Shown here: positions 6,048-6,250 of the stretch, in pieces
Layout of the letters: each line of letters opens with the position of its first letter
How positions within the stretch are numbered: position 1 is the stretch's first letter
From: Chitinivibrionales bacterium
Lineage (GTDB): Bacteria; Fibrobacterota; Chitinivibrionia; Chitinivibrionales; JANQEN01
Length of the DNA stretch: 6,250 bases
Reading direction: 5' to 3'
Assembly: GCA_030593665.1 (NCBI GenBank)
Contig: JAUVGS010000135.1
Coordinates: 1-6,250 of the forward strand
Position numbers and translations under genes: made by a program
The notes under the pieces: generated by a model
Told to the model about the DNA's origin: nothing
What the model saw: only the letters and a program-made list of their open reading frames with translations
Databases searched by the model: none

Positions 6048-6250
6048 TCGAATTCTATCTATCATTCAGAAGTAGGAGTAAGATTATGAATAAAAACCGG
6101 TAAGAGAGAATTCAGTTGGTGATTATGCAAACATGAATTAAGTTAATTTACCGAGTTAAATAGTTCGGCAAAATTGCTTGTTACATCTTGTTCACATTGC
6201 CTCGTCAGGGTTTGCTGATTATTTATCCATCATTTACAGAAGACGAGGAA
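6048..6250. other. Intergenic DNA with no supported gene
   Basis: I see no supportable gene here. A well-formed AGGAG (6074-6078) precedes an ATG at 6086 on the plus strand, but the frame stops after five codons (6101-6103). A plus-strand open stretch from about 6155 to the window edge has no start codon context or recognisable motif; it could be the remnant or beginning of something outside the window. Confidence 0.5.

Noticed and set aside
6074..6103. Leader-peptide-like mini gene with a good AGGAG and five codons.
   Set aside because: Nothing downstream within the window that it could regulate, no attenuator-like structure, and the peptide (MNKNR) shows no codon bias that suggests attenuation.
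1..6250. CRISPR array, tRNA or rRNA gene.
   Set aside because: No regularly spaced repeat series, and no cloverleaf or rRNA-like conserved sequence was found on either strand by eye.

Overview
The window carries one compact operon of five fatty-acid/polyketide-type genes, all on the minus strand and read from about 5800 down to 1071. A decayed tyrosine recombinase gene lies on one side and AT-rich non-coding DNA on the other. Base composition is moderate to low in GC, genes are tightly packed, and the ribosome binding sites are weak or absent. This fits a Gram-negative-type environmental bacterium. The recombinase resembles the XerC/XerD-like integrases that are plentiful in Planctomycetes (including anammox bacteria) and similar groups, but the sequence alone does not fix the lineage.

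Layout from high to low coordinates: 5799-6250 has no convincing gene, but holds one copy of an 80-bp hairpin element (about 5965-6047) and a weak promoter candidate. The operon follows: hotdog-fold acyl-CoA thioesterase (5798-5409), FabF-type condensing enzyme (5412-4189), a terminator-like hairpin (4157-4126), KASIII-fold enzyme (4097-2973), FabD-like acyltransferase (2992-2057) and a 3-hydroxyacyl-CoA dehydrogenase-type oxidoreductase (2057-1071). Neighbouring genes overlap by 4, 20 and 1 bases; the only gap is the 91 bases holding the hairpin. A degenerate heptamer repeat lies just past the operon (about 1000-1035). Then come the recombinase pseudogene (930-109), which a second copy of the 80-bp element interrupts, and possibly the start of another gene running off the window (79-1).

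The five proteins form a near-complete elongation unit: the acyltransferase could load an extender, the KASIII-like protein could prime or transfer an acyl group, the FabF-like enzyme could elongate, the dehydrogenase could interconvert the 3-keto and 3-hydroxy group, and the thioesterase could release the product. No acyl carrier protein, dehydratase or enoyl reductase is present, so these must come from primary metabolism or elsewhere. The KASIII-like protein has the catalytic Cys but appears to lack the usual His and Asn, so its chemistry may not be ordinary condensation. I cannot assign the operon to a known product.

The clearest structural result is that cutting the 80-bp element out of the recombinase pseudogene restores the conserved family motif exactly, with CTAA at both edges. 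The second copy, in the same orientation beyond the other end of the operon, also has CTAA at both edges. This defines a small non-autonomous mobile element to the base.
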